NCBI GenBank assembly: GCA_037043455.1
Contig: JAWPHD010000006.1
Location: 620,001-684,000 of the forward strand
From: Cyrtodaria siliqua
Lineage: Eukaryota; Mollusca; Bivalvia; Adapedonta; Hiatellidae
Length of the DNA: 64,000 nt
Direction of reading: 5' to 3'
Under the pieces are notes generated by a model, which was not told where the DNA came from, did not search any database, and was given only the letters and a program-made list of their open reading frames with translations. The stretch's first letter is position 1, and each line of letters starts with the position of its first letter. The position numbers were made by a program, and so were the translations under genes. Below, piece by piece: positions 36,311 through 48,447 of this stretch.

Positions 36311-36507
36311 ATTGCCATTGTAATGTATCGAAATAAATGAAATAAAACACGATAAACATATTTTATTTTGTGTAATCTATACACATTTTGAAGTTGAGGC
36401 AATCATGCCATAAGCTGTGTTCATGTTTTAGCAAAATGGAATTATGTAACACTCTTTATTGAAGGATTTTTTTACATTTTTTGCGATGTTATCGAAGTAC
36501 AACACGT

Positions 36508-36592
36508 CAATGATGGGTCACAAATTGTATAAGACCGCGTAGCGCAGTGATTCGGTTTTATACAAAATGTGTGATCCATCATCAATGATTGC
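36508..36592. repeat. Palindrome with ~28-bp arms
   Basis: GATGGGTCACAAATTGTATA pairs with TATACAAAATGTGTGATCCA across a CG-containing loop (CGTAGCGCAGTGATT). Confidence 0.75.
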
Positions 36593-38228
36593 TTTTCATT
36601 TTAATATCAATGACAATCTTTACTGACCGTTTATTATATTTCAGTTGACCCAGTTAGCTCTAAATTAAATTAATTTCAGTTGAACCGATCAGCCAAATCA
36701 CACATTGTCAAACATGAAATCTATTCCGCGCAAAGGTATAGGCCTAGATGTTTACAGTACGTTTCCTAAAAAAACATATGTTCCTAGTGGCGTAGCTGCT
36801 TTTAGGCCCTGCAGAACCGGGCTGAAAACCTTTTTCGTGCAATTGTTCAGGCCTAAAACTTAAAATCGGCCAGCTACGCCAACTTTTTTTCAGCTGGAAC
36901 AGCGGAAAAAAGGTTTAAAATGTCGGTTGTTCATATTGATTCAGCTTTTAAAAATAACATGACAATTTCATATTAAGCTAAAGTGTTTACCTTTAGGCTA
37001 CTGAGTAATCTATTTCAGGTCTTTTTAAATCTATTGTGTTTGTAATTTACTTTTGTTCTGTGACGTTAGCGGTTTAAAAAAGTGACGTCATGTAAAGTTT
37101 CGTTACGTCATCGTGACTAGGAATGAAACAGAGATAAGAAATTCAGGCGCGTAGCCAGGCGGAAGCTCGGAAATATAGGTATAAAAATCGAATAGGAAAA
37201 GCAGCATTCAAGGATGACAGTCAACAACAAACACACACAGAAACAAAGAACAAATTTAAAGATGAATAAAATGCCAAATAAGACATCACAAGCACAAAAC
37301 CGTTCCACATTATTTTCCATGATATAGTGTTTTGAAGCCCTAGCATAACCCGGACCCCTTTCGCCGTTTAAATCAAATGTTTGGCTTCCATTTTAGTGCC
37401 TGCGCAACTAGAACTCTTTTATTTTGACGTGTTATTGAGAAATAACAGGACACTTAAGAATGACTAACCAATCAGAATTCATAAAATATGTGTGTTGTTT
37501 GCAGTTTATAATTATTCTATATGAGATTACGTTGCGTATAGGTTAATTTCACGGTGAATTCACTCTTTGCATGATATAATTAGGACACCTGATAAACCAT
37601 CTTTTTGGCATCATTTACTATAATATATTGGGGTAACACTTGCATTCGGTAATTGTATGTTATATATACTAAAGAAAAAATGAAACGCAACTCTGTATAT
37701 AATTTTAAAATGTATTGGCGTGCATCATATATCTTTGACGTGCATTTAACTAAAAACTATGCTCTCATTTCAGTGCACAGAAGGTCTGATATTAATGTTC
37801 CCCTAGATTTGTGTGAATCTGGGTGTCAGTTTTAAAACGTCCCTAAGCGAAATCAAGTGTTACGTCATATAACGCTGGCAGCAAACTAGCAACTTATTCG
37901 GTAAAAATGGTCCTGCCACGCATTTGGTTGTTAGAGGAACTCTTACGTTCACAGTGGTTTCACGACGGTTTCACGACGGCTATTGCTGTGGGTACGGAAG
38001 CGCTGACGTAGGCGATTGAGACGAAATTTATATCTATTTTTGTATTCTATATCTATAATTATATTTGTTTTATGCATGTATACCTGTTAAATAGTCTGTT
38101 TAATTTCGAGTTTACAGCTGTCTTCCGATATTATAGGCAAATGTTCGTGTTGTTTCTGAAACTTTCCCCGTGTGGTTGCCGGGGTAGAATACAACCACTG
38201 CAAACACACCGTCACATGCAGAGGGGTA
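36593..38228. other. No gene recognised; RT tail fragment at 37172-37305
   Basis: Near 36785-36890 GTGGCGTAGCTGC and CAGCTACGCCAAC form inverted ends around an interior with TTTTAGGCC/GGCCTAAAA; this is possibly a small MITE. TGACGTCA occurs at 37083-37090. Frames of 60-68 codons are uninformative. Confidence 0.5.
37172..37305 (-). repeat. Tail-only copy of the RT element family (type A)
   Basis: ATAAAAATCGAATAGGAAAA, GACAGTCAACAACAAACAC and AAATTTAAAGATGAATAAAA match the 5504 and 14183 copies; homology ends at CACAAAACCGTT. Confidence 0.75.
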
Positions 38229-38231
38229 GGA

Positions 38232-38252
38232 CCCCCCCCCCCCCCCCCCCCC
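38232..38252. repeat. Poly-C run, 21 bases
   Basis: An uninterrupted run of C directly after GGGGTAGGA; a likely length-variable site. Confidence 0.95.
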
Positions 38253-38644
38253 ATTCATATTTATTTGTCATTTTTTGTTCATGCTCATTAAAGGTCTTCA
38301 TCATGACCCCTGCATTGTTTCAGGTGCCATCTCGCTCGCATCAAAGAGCAGTGGCAGAAAAACAATAACGTGGCTCCAGCGTAAATGGAGTTTCTACGAT
38401 AGAATTTGCAGCAACTCTGCAGTTCAGGGTGAGAAGGTTCTAGGCCCATTTTCCATATTTTATCTCGATGTACATGGAAGATGAGCCTGGCATGTTCATG
38501 CCTTTTAGGCGCCATATAACCTATTCATGTGTTGGTGCGCCTTAAAACCCCAATTCAATTCTGAAACTGATTTCTCATTTGTATGAAGACAATACGATTA
38601 TGCATTAGTTAAGTATCAATACATCGTCTTTCCTAACACCGACG

Positions 38645-38735
38645 TATGATATAAAATGATATACAGACGCGATGCACTTGTTTGACCGACGTATGATATA
38701 AAATGATATACAGACGCGATGCACTTGTCTGAATT
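38645..38735. repeat. Two tandem ~46-bp units
   Basis: The block starting GACGTATGATATAAAATGAT and ending GACGCGATGCACTTGT occurs twice back to back, identical over its ~40-bp core. Confidence 0.9.
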
Positions 38736-39326
38736 ACGAGTCAATTCGTCGGAGTCAATTCGTCATATAAATAATTTTCCATAAACATTGATAAAGATTT
38801 TGGAATCGGAGCATTTGAAATGGCGTTCGCTGCGTGATGTATAACGGAAACGTCAGGTTTATGAATCAGTAAGATTATTTATTTAGCAAATTTATTGCGG
38901 CAATATGATCAGAAACATGCGTACGATTTTAATTAAATTTGACTTGAATTTTGTTTCATAGTTTTAAATTGTATTTTGTTAAATTTGTTGTCGTTGTATG
39001 AATCAAGGAAACAATTTCATGTAAAACACTATGGTATATTTGTTTAATTTAATTGATTGTCAACAGTCTATGATGTCCTAAATGGGCTATGGGAGTTTAT
39101 TCATGAAAAATTAAAAGGGACAGAATACACACTTAATTTGTAAACTGGACTTAAATTCACCAACAATTCTTGAGAATATTCTTAGTCTTAAGCACAAGTA
39201 TGTAAATTTCAATTGCAAATATTTCTATAAATTTAAAGTATAACCATTCATAACAAGCTGCTGTGTATAAATATTATAAATACCAATAAATAGAAACTTC
39301 ATTTGATTGTTTGTCTTTGAAAGACA

Positions 39327-41830
39327 GATAAAAATATCGGACAGGGAAAGCAGCATTCAAGGACGACAGTCAACCACAAAACACAAAAACAAACACGCAA
39401 ACAGACAAACGAGAAGGCAAAAGTAATAAAAAATGCAAGCGACACCACAAACACAAAAGGGTTGACAATAGGGCTACCGCCTTGGAACGGTCAGTGGCAA
39501 CAAAGGCCACTGGGGGTTTAAACCGGTTCTAGGGTGCACCAAACCTCACACTTACCCTACTGTCATCCCATCAAAACATGACAGTGTAAATAAAGAAATC
39601 CCCGCCATGATCTAATCTCTAACCAACAAGGCAGCATCAATAGGCAGTATAATTAAAACACAAACATGCTCGCGTAAATATAATACAAAAAAACAATAGC
39701 CTAGAAAGCCACAATGAAGGTACTCAATGACTTGGCATAGGCCAGAGCAACAAAAGACTAAACCATTAAGGGCACGACAGGAAAGATCATAGACAAACAT
39801 CAAACGCCACCGTCGCAATGGGCTTTAGGTAGGCGTCATCATAGGGTCCACAGCCTGTCCGGTCATCGTACAAGAAAAGAGGAAAGAATAGTGGCGAACT
39901 GTAAAAGGGTCCACCACCAAGCATGCAGTACGTTGCAAAATGATAGGGTCATAACCTCTTTTGATAAACATTTTAACAAGTTTAACAAAGATAGTATAAA
40001 AGTGATCATGACCAAAAATCTTACGAAGTTTATAAATCACATCACCATAGAAGTCAGGTTGTGATAGTCCTTGTCGCAGAAGAGTCCTTAAATTACTTTT
40101 ATATTTGGAAAGAAGATCAGGGTTACGATAATAAAATTTTGCAAAGGTTTTACGAAGTTTATGGTAACGGTAACCCTGATTAAGTAGCTTTTTAGTTATA
40201 CAAAGATTACGAATATTAAAGTCCTCAACTCGAGTACAAGCTCTTGAAAAACGAATAAGTTGAGACACATATACCCCATAAGAAGTTGCTCGGGGAACAT
40301 CCCCATCCAAGTGGGGGTAATTAACAATGTCAAAATTAAAATCATCTCTCTTGTCATAGATTTTGCTAATTATTTTACCATTTTCAATCGAGAGATCTAA
40401 ATCAAGAAAAGAAGCGTTATTATCAGATATATTAGCTTTATTAAGCTGAAGTTCTTTAGGATAAATATTATCAACCATAGTTGGAAAGAAAGGGTTGTCA
40501 ATGTTCTGTATGTCATCCAGATACCGAGAGGTGTCATTAAAAGCTTCAATAACATCTGCCTGGGTTCTGGTGAAAGACCCAACATGAAATCCCTTTCATA
40601 GCAAAATAAAAACAAATCTGCGACAAGTGGTGCATAGTTCGTACCCATAGGGATACCAACAATTTGTCTATTAACGGTAGTACCATACCTGACGAAAATA
40701 TTATCTAATAGGAAGATAAGTGCTTCACAAACTTCGTAGCAAGTCCACATAATATAATTGTCTAAACTGCCGTTAGTAAAGAACGCTTTAATATTATTAC
40801 ATGCCAAAAATGTAGTAATTTCTCTAGCGAATGTTTTTTGAATAAGAGTAATTAGCTTGTCTTTAATAAGATGATGTGGTAAGGTTGTATATAGTGTAGA
40901 AAAGTTCTAAGTGATAAAACTTGACCTTTATTGAAAATTTTATCAAGAACGTCTCCTGAATTTTTTTAGACCAAAATAAATTAATCCCAGAGTTTTCATA
41001 AGTTTTATCACAATATAGTTTAACGTGATCTTTAACGGCAGTAAGACAAGAAGTTAAAAGTTTGGAGATGTTTGTTGTGGTGCAGGCACTAGAATTAGAA
41101 ATAAAGCGAGCCTTATACGGATTTTTATGTAATTTAGGAATCCAGTACATGGTAGGCAGTTTATTTTGCTTATCGTTTACACCAGCCTTGAAAGTAGTGC
41201 ACCGAGTGATATGTGCGGAAACAACATCTTCCTCAGTAGAATTAACTGGAGTATACGAACTGGTGCTGCCGAGTTCCAGAGATAAAACATTGACGTAATG
41301 TAGGCGTCAAACAATAATTACATTATTAGCTGCTTTAACTGCAGGAACTAAAACAAATTTATTATGAAATTCCTGAATTCCCAATTTTAAATTATGAAAG
41401 GAAAACCTAGGACTCGGAGGTTGTAAAGAGGGGTTAGCATTATAAAAGTTAATACATGTATCTATACTTTTAAAAATTGACTTTTTCCAAGTAGAAAGCG
41501 AGTTTGGGTCCGCATGTTCTCTACGACACCATTTTATACTAAAATCTTCAATAGAGTGGGCGATCTGGGCACGACAGGCATTACAATCAATAGTTGAAGA
41601 TAATCTATATTTAGGACCTTTCGGAAACAAATGCCGAATACGTTTATCAACAATATCATGGGAATATTTGTGAATGAAATGCGCGTACTTGATCTCAAGT
41701 CTAAGAATAGTTTGAAGTTCCAGGCCTGTATGCATCCGATTAGGGTTTCTAAATAACTTGGATGCAAACCTGCAAAATATTTTAACAACTATTTGACTAG
41801 TGCAAAGCGAGTGTTTGTATGCATATTACT
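39327..41830 (-). pseudogene. Near full-length RT retroelement (MGTNCAPL-type, Penelope-related), defective
   Basis: This is the best copy of its family here. Minus-strand order: IVVKIFCRFASKLF and NRMHTGLELQTILRLE (41800-41690); CNACRAQIAHSIEDFSIKWC (about 41590-41530); KFVLVPAVKAANNVIIV, then an in-frame TGA at 41307-41309; QNKLPTMYWIPKLHKNPYKARF (about 41160-41100); a frameshifted TLYTTLPHHLIKDKLI region (40980-40850); NGSLDNYIMWTCYEVC; GIPMGTNYAPLVADLFLFCY (about 40650-40590); a one-base deletion near 40566; RYLDDIQNID (motif C, Asp pair intact); ASFLDLD; and a C-terminus through RGYDPIILQRTACLV to about 39825. About 500 bp of non-coding tail ends at CGGACAGGG (about 39340). No GIY-YIG or other endonuclease is visible. 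I infer a Penelope-like relationship from motif layout and am unsure of the clade. Confidence 0.85.
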
Positions 41831-41924
41831 ATTGAGTCAACAATGTATTTAATGTAGATTATTACATGCGTACCTCAATATAGTTAAACATTTGTTATTA
41901 AACATCTCTCGACTCATTATCGCA

Positions 41925-41985
41925 TTTCGGCCCTTGCACAGCAGGGCCAAAAAGCGATAATAATAATGGCCCAGACGTTTGAAAA
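41925..41985. repeat. Short palindrome
   Basis: TTATCGCATTTCGGCCCTT pairs with AAGGGCC-like GCAGGGCCAAAAAGCGATAA across a short loop. It lies about 100 bp from the 5' side of the RT element. Confidence 0.7.
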
Positions 41986-42504
41986 CGGTGACGTCACCAA
42001 CATTAATACCGAGGTCATAGACTCGTCATGGTATCATTACAAATTGTAACTGTCCACAACTTTTAAAATAGGTGACCGATATCAATAAACTACTATTCAT
42101 TTTCTTATTTATGTTATTTTCAATCTAACGATACAACTATCGCAACCATTTTCTAAAAAAGGTAGTTTTTGCTCATTTTCATTGTGCATCAAACTTTCAT
42201 ATTCATATATACAGTAGACTTTACTCGCCGTATGCTACTCGAGAGTGTTCCGTCAACATAAACATGCTTACTTAAGATCTCTTTAGATTTTATAACATCC
42301 GTCCTGTCAAACACTCCATTGAATTAGCTTATATTTAGGTAGACATGTAATAAAAAGATAAATCCATGTATTAACCTGTACATAACGAATGGAAAGTGAA
42401 AACGTTACATTGAGTTGCCTTTAATTAAAACATCAGGGCTAACGTTACTTACTTTTAAAATATTAAAGTAATTTAATAACTCTTCTGAGGTTTGATGCAA
42501 CAAA

Positions 42505-42610
42505 GAACCTGGTTTTAACCCCAGCGACCTTTTTGCCACTAACCGCTTCAAGGCGGTAGCACTATTGTAAACCCGTTTGTGTGTGTGGTGTCACTTGCCT
42601 TGTCTCTTAA
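42505..42610 (+). repeat. RT element tail fragment, plus orientation
   Basis: AACCTGGTTTTAACCCCAGC, TTTTTGCCACT, CAAGGCGGTAGCACTATTGT and GTGTGGTGTCACTTGCCTTG are the reverse complement of the 39420-39530 tail. Confidence 0.75.
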
Positions 42611-42889
42611 TAACGCTTTATCACATAACTTACGGCGTGGGAGTGGAATAACACCATTCTATATTTTCGATATATATATATACAGAATGCGCAGTCAAAA
42701 GAAATCCATAATGACTATGATCCAATTCCCACGGTTTATGTCGTTTTCGCGTGTTAAAGCGACAGGCAAAATGCAATAAAAATCGATAGGTGAGTTATGT
42801 GATAAATAGAATCTAACATTCGTTCTCATTCATGTAAGATCCTCTATTTACTGTTCCACATATATACCTACTTTTTGTAAAAAGTGTAT

Positions 42890-43060
42890 CGTTAAAAAAT
42901 TCTCCAAGAGGTCATGATACTATTCTTCTGAATGCACTGCATGTTCAGTGGTTGACCCATTTACAGTGCGACACCGATAGTGACCGGGCAGACTGTGGAC
43001 CGTATGATGATGCCTACCAAAGTCCTAAAGAATGGTAACGTTTGATGTCTGTCTTCAATC
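42890..43060 (+). pseudogene. RT C-terminal fragment within duplicated block
   Basis: CCAAGAGGTCATGATACTAT, TGCACTGCATGTTCAGTGG and GTATGATGATGCCTACC correspond to the RT end (KRGYDP..ILQRTACLV...DPMMTPT) of the plus-strand copy at 49700-50110. It carries indels and has no open frame of its own. Downstream homology with copy B continues to about 43695, beyond the element. Confidence 0.65.
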
Positions 43061-44454
43061 TGGTCGTTTCCTGCCCCTAATGAGTTATTTTCTTGTTTCT
43101 CTCTCTTCAGCCTGGTCATTGTGCACTTGCTTTGTGACTTTCAAAGCTATTGTTTTGTTATATGCATGTGCCAAGTACAATCAATGTAGATCTACTTTCT
43201 CGATAATTCCATTAAGTTTAAAAATAGTTTATAGTTTAACTATATAAGTAGATTAAACAGTTATTCATAATCATAACGTCTCCGAACTATAAAGCGAAAG
43301 TGCATCGTTTTTTTATGGTTCCCGGAAACCGATACGCACGCGCCACAATCAATAACAGTAATTCTTAACTTAAAATGATGGTAAGCCCTCAAGCATTACT
43401 CACGGTCTGGGTCGATAAAAGATAAAATATCGTTTATCGATAGCAGAACTTGTTTGTGCCACAAAACGCGGACGGTTACTAGGCAACGAGATAACAGAAG
43501 TTTGTCGTCGTGATAAGACATGTCAGTAATATGGCATCAAAGCGATTATCCACTTGTAAGAACATATGGTTCGGGGGGCCTTGTTAACAGTGTGATGACA
43601 CAGCATGGTATTTTATTTTATTGATCTGACTCTAACGTTCTGCCTTTCAAAAGTAATTATCAAGAACTGTGTTATTAATGAGAAAGAATTTAAAGAGAAT
43701 TTAAGGAAAATACATTCCGAAAATAAAAATCTAATGAGAAATCGATGAAACGGACTTTTTATATTGTATAATTTATTTCTTTACTGCGGTGATGCAGTGA
43801 CTGCACTTTCGACTATGAATATGGTGGATCACGAGTTGAGTCTGATTGACACCACTGGGTCACTTCTGTTTGTTCTTAGGAAAAACACTTCCCCTAGCCG
43901 TCCATCGAATGATGACGTAAACCGGTCGGCCCCTTGTATCTGAATATATCCTTAAAGAACCATAAGAATATCTACAAACGTAAGATTTGGGCAATGATTT
44001 CGGATGCCCAAATATCAATTCGCGTTGGCTGGTGCGGATCTAAATAATAACATAAAAGATAAGCCGTTAACAGCAGTATAATTCAATTCCGAAATTATGA
44101 GTCAATATCAACGTACTCAAGGGTATCGTTTTGGTACATATATACAACTTCAGTCCGCTTCAACACTGTATAAAAACGACCAAATTCTTAAATGGTATTT
44201 ATTAATCGCAAGAAATTGGTTTTGAGGTTAACGTTGTTGTCATATAACCTAGAATGTCCTTTAACACACAAGTGTTCATCATTCGCACCTTCTCGTAGAA
44301 TTCTTCGAAGCATAACTCGAATGCAACTCTAAGGTTTTCGTATTGGTTACGTCATCCTAGCATGACGCACAATAGAGTCCCGCCAAAACGAATTTGCTTT
44401 AAAAATAAAAGTTATCGTCAATGTTGTGCAATGTAATCTTGTTGATTGATTGCG
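43061..44454. other. Duplicated block, no gene recognised
   Basis: 43061-43695 matches 50075-50725 at high similarity (ATGGTTCCCGGAAACCGA, CACAATCAATAACAGTAA, GGTTACTAGGCAACGAG, TTAACAGTGTGATGACA). 43696-44454 has no match in the window and no recognisable gene. Confidence 0.65.
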
Positions 44455-44511
44455 CCATCTATAATTTATTTACAAGAAACCAGTGATGAAAAGCAAAATC
44501 TGCGACACCAA

Positions 44512-44590
44512 AGACGTAAAGGGGTTGACAATAGGGGTACCATCTTGGGACGGTCCGGTACCATCTTGGGACGGTCCGTGGATACTACGT
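44512..44590 (-). repeat. RT tail fragment with a 21-bp tandem duplication
   Basis: GTAAAGGGGTTGACAATAGG is followed by GGTACCATCTTGGGACGGTC twice in a row. The counterpart in copy B is 52185-52235. Confidence 0.75.
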
Positions 44591-46020
44591 GTTAAGGTTG
44601 AAGAGCGTCCGTTTTCTGTTGCTTACCAAGCTACTGTATATGACAACAACGATCAAAACTGATCACATGTAAGTTTACCTATGATTTTAGTTTGAACTAA
44701 ACTTTGTATAGACTTTGTAACTACTTAACATTCACGTATTGTTTTATTGGGAAGGGTCGTTACTTTTGTTGATACGCCATATATGACAATAAAATATGTT
44801 CAATTAATAAAACTTACAACATTAACACGTGTTTCAAGATAAGTACATGACAATTCTTATTTTAATTAAATACGTTAGTAAAATTAAACAATGCCAAAGT
44901 CAATGTATATGCAAACATTGATTTTCAGACATTGATTTCCCACTCTTTTATCAAATTGTTTAGTTTAGCAATGTATTTGATTGCATATTTATACAAGCAA
45001 ATAATGACAACAAATGTAATTGAACACCTGCAAATATTTAATCGTGAAAACTCGGTCAATCCCGCCATTCTTCGGAATCACGTCTTGTGTGTATATCTTA
45101 ACTGGATAGCTAACAACGGGGTCAAACTTGCGCGTATGGTTGGTTTGGTTGAAATGTGTTTTTCGTAATTTTTAGCTCATTTGAGGCTATATTTGATGGT
45201 CGATGTCTTTGTGGTGGAGGCAGACGAAGGCAGTACCAATACTGTACATCCCGCCTTACGTAATTATTGACACTTTCTTGCGCGTTGTAATATGTATAAA
45301 TACTAAATATGACGTATATAAATCAAAGGTTTAATTACATTTTTGATTAGTTTTAACAATATTAAGCACAGTCGGTTTATTTTTAGTTTAACCAAATACT
45401 TCATGTCTTGAAATAGTTAAAAGGAGAAAGGACTGACGTCAATCCTGTTGTTAGACACACATATTCGTGTCACATGCTTAAAGATGCTATAGCTATATAT
45501 AAGGCTAGTGAGCATGCATTTTGGAGAGTTTTTTACACATGGTTTACTACCACATTCAAGCCTGTGTAACATGGCCGTAAACCTGTATATAAGGAGGGAA
45601 ACCCGTACCAGGATATCGTTTCAACAGCAGCACCGATATCTAAAACCATCGCTGTGATAATCATTAAAAAAAAAGTTCTCTCCACACTCGGGACCTCTGG
45701 ATTGACAATCTGTATACATAACTATTAGGTCACAGAGCGCGTTCATTTTGACTTTATGTATTCGCTTAAACATGGACTTATTTACGCAGTATATTTTCAG
45801 GGAATACTATTCTAATGTTTGAATTTGTAATCTATATTACCTGAAGTGTTTATGCGAAGATCGTTGGTTGACGTATGCACTTAGAAACGCATACAATCAT
45901 CAACACTGCTAGCAGGATATCGATAAAATATAAGATAATGCTATTAATGAACTGACTATATAGCCCAGTGTTTAAGTTAGGGATTATCTATCCGAATGTC
46001 ACGAGTTCGAACCTCGCACA

Positions 46021-46231
46021 GGCCTAGAACCAGTTTAAACCCCCAGTGGCCTTTGTTGCCACTGATCGTTCCAAGGCGGTAGCTCTATTGTCAACCCTTT
46101 TGTGTTTGTGATGTCGATTGCATTTTTTATTACTTTTACCTTCTCGTTTGTCTGTTTGCGTGATTGTTTTTGTGTTTTGTGGTTGACTGTCGTCCTTGAA
46201 TGCTGCTTTCCCTGTCCGATATTTTTATCTT
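46021..46231 (+). repeat. RT element tail-only copy, plus orientation
   Basis: Exact counterpart, in reverse, of 39327-39530: CCAGTTTAAACCCCCAGTGG, AAGGCGGTAGCTCTATTGTC, GTGGTTGACTGTCGTCCTTG and CCTGTCCGATATTTTTATC at its 3' end. Similarity to the 39-kb copy is very high, so it is a young insertion. The 65-codon frames on both strands here are accidental. A B-box-like GAGTTCGAACCTCG (46001-46014) lies immediately upstream. Confidence 0.85.
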
Positions 46232-46399
46232 TCTATAACATTTGTCAACGAATAGGTGTTTATTTATTTTTTGTGTGTTACTTTGTCGATCGCAGGTAAA
46301 TTTAAGCAATTTTAACAAAGGTTCGCTATACAACTGCCTTATAAACGTTTTTCATGAGCATGAATATTTATTAGTAAACCAAGCGTTAAACTGCAGCTA

Positions 46400-47195
46400 T
46401 TTGCTTTAGGTACATTTACACGCCCACTAGTTGTGTATACAGCTATAGTAGCTTTAAGCTTATAATGAAAATGTCGTTAATACTTTTAATATCATGGCCA
46501 TAGCAGGCTTCTTATCTGAACAATCAGTTCTTTTGTGCTTAAAATCGATACAGTATTTAATTATTTGTCTCCGCTAATGTTTCTCTCTCAGATGTGATTT
46601 ATTTCGAAAGAAATCTCGCGGCCGGAAATATAATGACCGGCGGCCTAATTAAGTGATTTGAGTCACGCAACCGTTGCTGGCTCTATAAATACATGTGGTG
46701 ATACAAGTGGGCGTGGCTAATCTGTGTTATGGTAATTACTACACGTATTATAGCATACGTATATATACTCAATCAAAACGTCGAATAGATTGAGAATGTC
46801 ATTGATTTAAAAAATCTATTTCTAAAGTTTTATTTTCGCGAAGAATATGTAATGTTTTCACTACTCATTGCTTCAATTAGTTCTCATTTATATCGATCAT
46901 ACATATACGTTCTATTTGTGTCCATGTTCATTGATATAATTAAAATCTCCCCCGATTGATGTATAAGTACCGTACACGCAATAAAGCAGTCCAAAACACA
47001 TATATGCTATACGAAGAAATATGTTTGATCTGTTGAATTAGCCGTATATTCGTACAAGTATTTTATCTTAATATCTCACTAAATAGACAAAACGTCAATA
47101 TAAATGAAATATGAAAACATTTCTATTGATATATCCGTAGCAGTCGACCAATATTTGGAAAAACAAAATAGTAATTTGAATGTAAGAGGTAAAAT
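46400..47195 (+). repeat. Inverted-repeat arm, copy A
   Basis: Reverse complement of about 50890-51700. Shared blocks include AAAATGTCGTTAATAC, ATCGATACAGTATTTAA, TGATTTATTTCGAAAGAAAT, CGGCCGGAAATATAATGA, ATATCGATCATAC, ATATGCTATACGAAGAA and ATATTCGTACA. Arms are about 800 bp with 3.7 kb between them. Confidence 0.8.
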
Positions 47196-47506
47196 TGTAT
47201 ACATATAAATTAAAATTGCGATATCAGTTTTCCTATCAAATATTGCGTTTTACGTTAGGAAATGTGGGGATATGATACAAGTTGGTAACTTTTATTCATT
47301 CGACGCTCCAATTTTGGGGTTTGGCCTGGCTGGTAAAAGCCGTTTATATTATGTGTCTATAGAATTTGGATTCTCAAAATATATACATGTATGTACCATT
47401 TTATCAAATGTCTATTCAATTGTTCTTTATTTAAATTTTATCATGTTTGATATAATGAAAATTGTAGATTACAAGTAAAATGATATCAAACAGCTATATT
47501 AGTAGC

Positions 47507-48447
47507 TGTAATAATTATACTGTAAATCAAATGTATGTCTTGTTATTAATTCTGTACAATTCTACCAAAATAAATGTGTAAGTCCCCAAAACGTTATATG
47601 GCTTCTGTAAGCATATCGATCCACCCACACTTTAGTGATAGTGCTTTAGACATTCTAATAATTATTCATAAGCTAGACTCCCTCTGCTATACATCGTAAA
47701 AAGAACATCATCTGTAAATCTTGAGTTGCTAATTCTCCCAGACAGTTCCTTAAATGATGAATCGTCGCGTAATTCAAACCACGACAAATTGTCTATTGGT
47801 CGTGACTTGATATGTGGCGTCCATTATAATTCAGTACTTATTCAAATCAGATTCAGTAATCTACTTTAAAGCATGGTAAAGCCCTGTTACGATGGCAACT
47901 CAAACGTAGAATAAATCAAGGAAACACAAGAATATGAGTAATACAACGTTCAAAAAAACGTATGCATACAAATAGCTCTAAAAGAGGAAATATAAGAGCA
48001 GACAAACAGAGAAAAATAAACAAACAAACATATATAACTAATATTTAAATATGTTTTAATATATGTAATATGTTATGATATCATCGCATCTAATATTATA
48101 TAATATTATATAATTTTATGTAGGCAGAAAACATGCACAAATAAAATGTACTTGGCAGCTTCAATATATAATGGCAATAAACACATTAAAAAAACTATTT
48201 GTTTTATAACATCATGCTGTATTATATTTGTATATATCAAATCATAAACGTATATATGATAATTGCATAATATATAATAATATGTTCTATATAATAGTAA
48301 TGTTTGCATAATGTATTATAAAAAGTAATCTTATATAATTTTATATACTAATATTGTAATACTGTTGTAATATTAAATAATATAATGTAATATAATACAA
48401 TAATATATAAACTTTTAATAAAAGCCGTTACATATCCTAATATGTTC
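47507..48447. repeat. Duplicated block, copy A (uninterrupted)
   Basis: Matches 55903-60812, from TGTAATAATTATACT and AAATAAATGTGTAAGT at the start to CTTTTAATAAAAGCCGTTAC at the end. It lacks all insertions found in copy B: the RT tail, the 430-bp repeat, the MITEs and the LINE. It therefore preserves approximate pre-insertion states. The interior is very AT-rich with no gene. Confidence 0.75.

Noticed and set aside
36017..36402. Frames of 73 and 96 codons on opposite strands
   Set aside because: They lie in or overlap a dispersed repeat whose other copies are not open in these frames.
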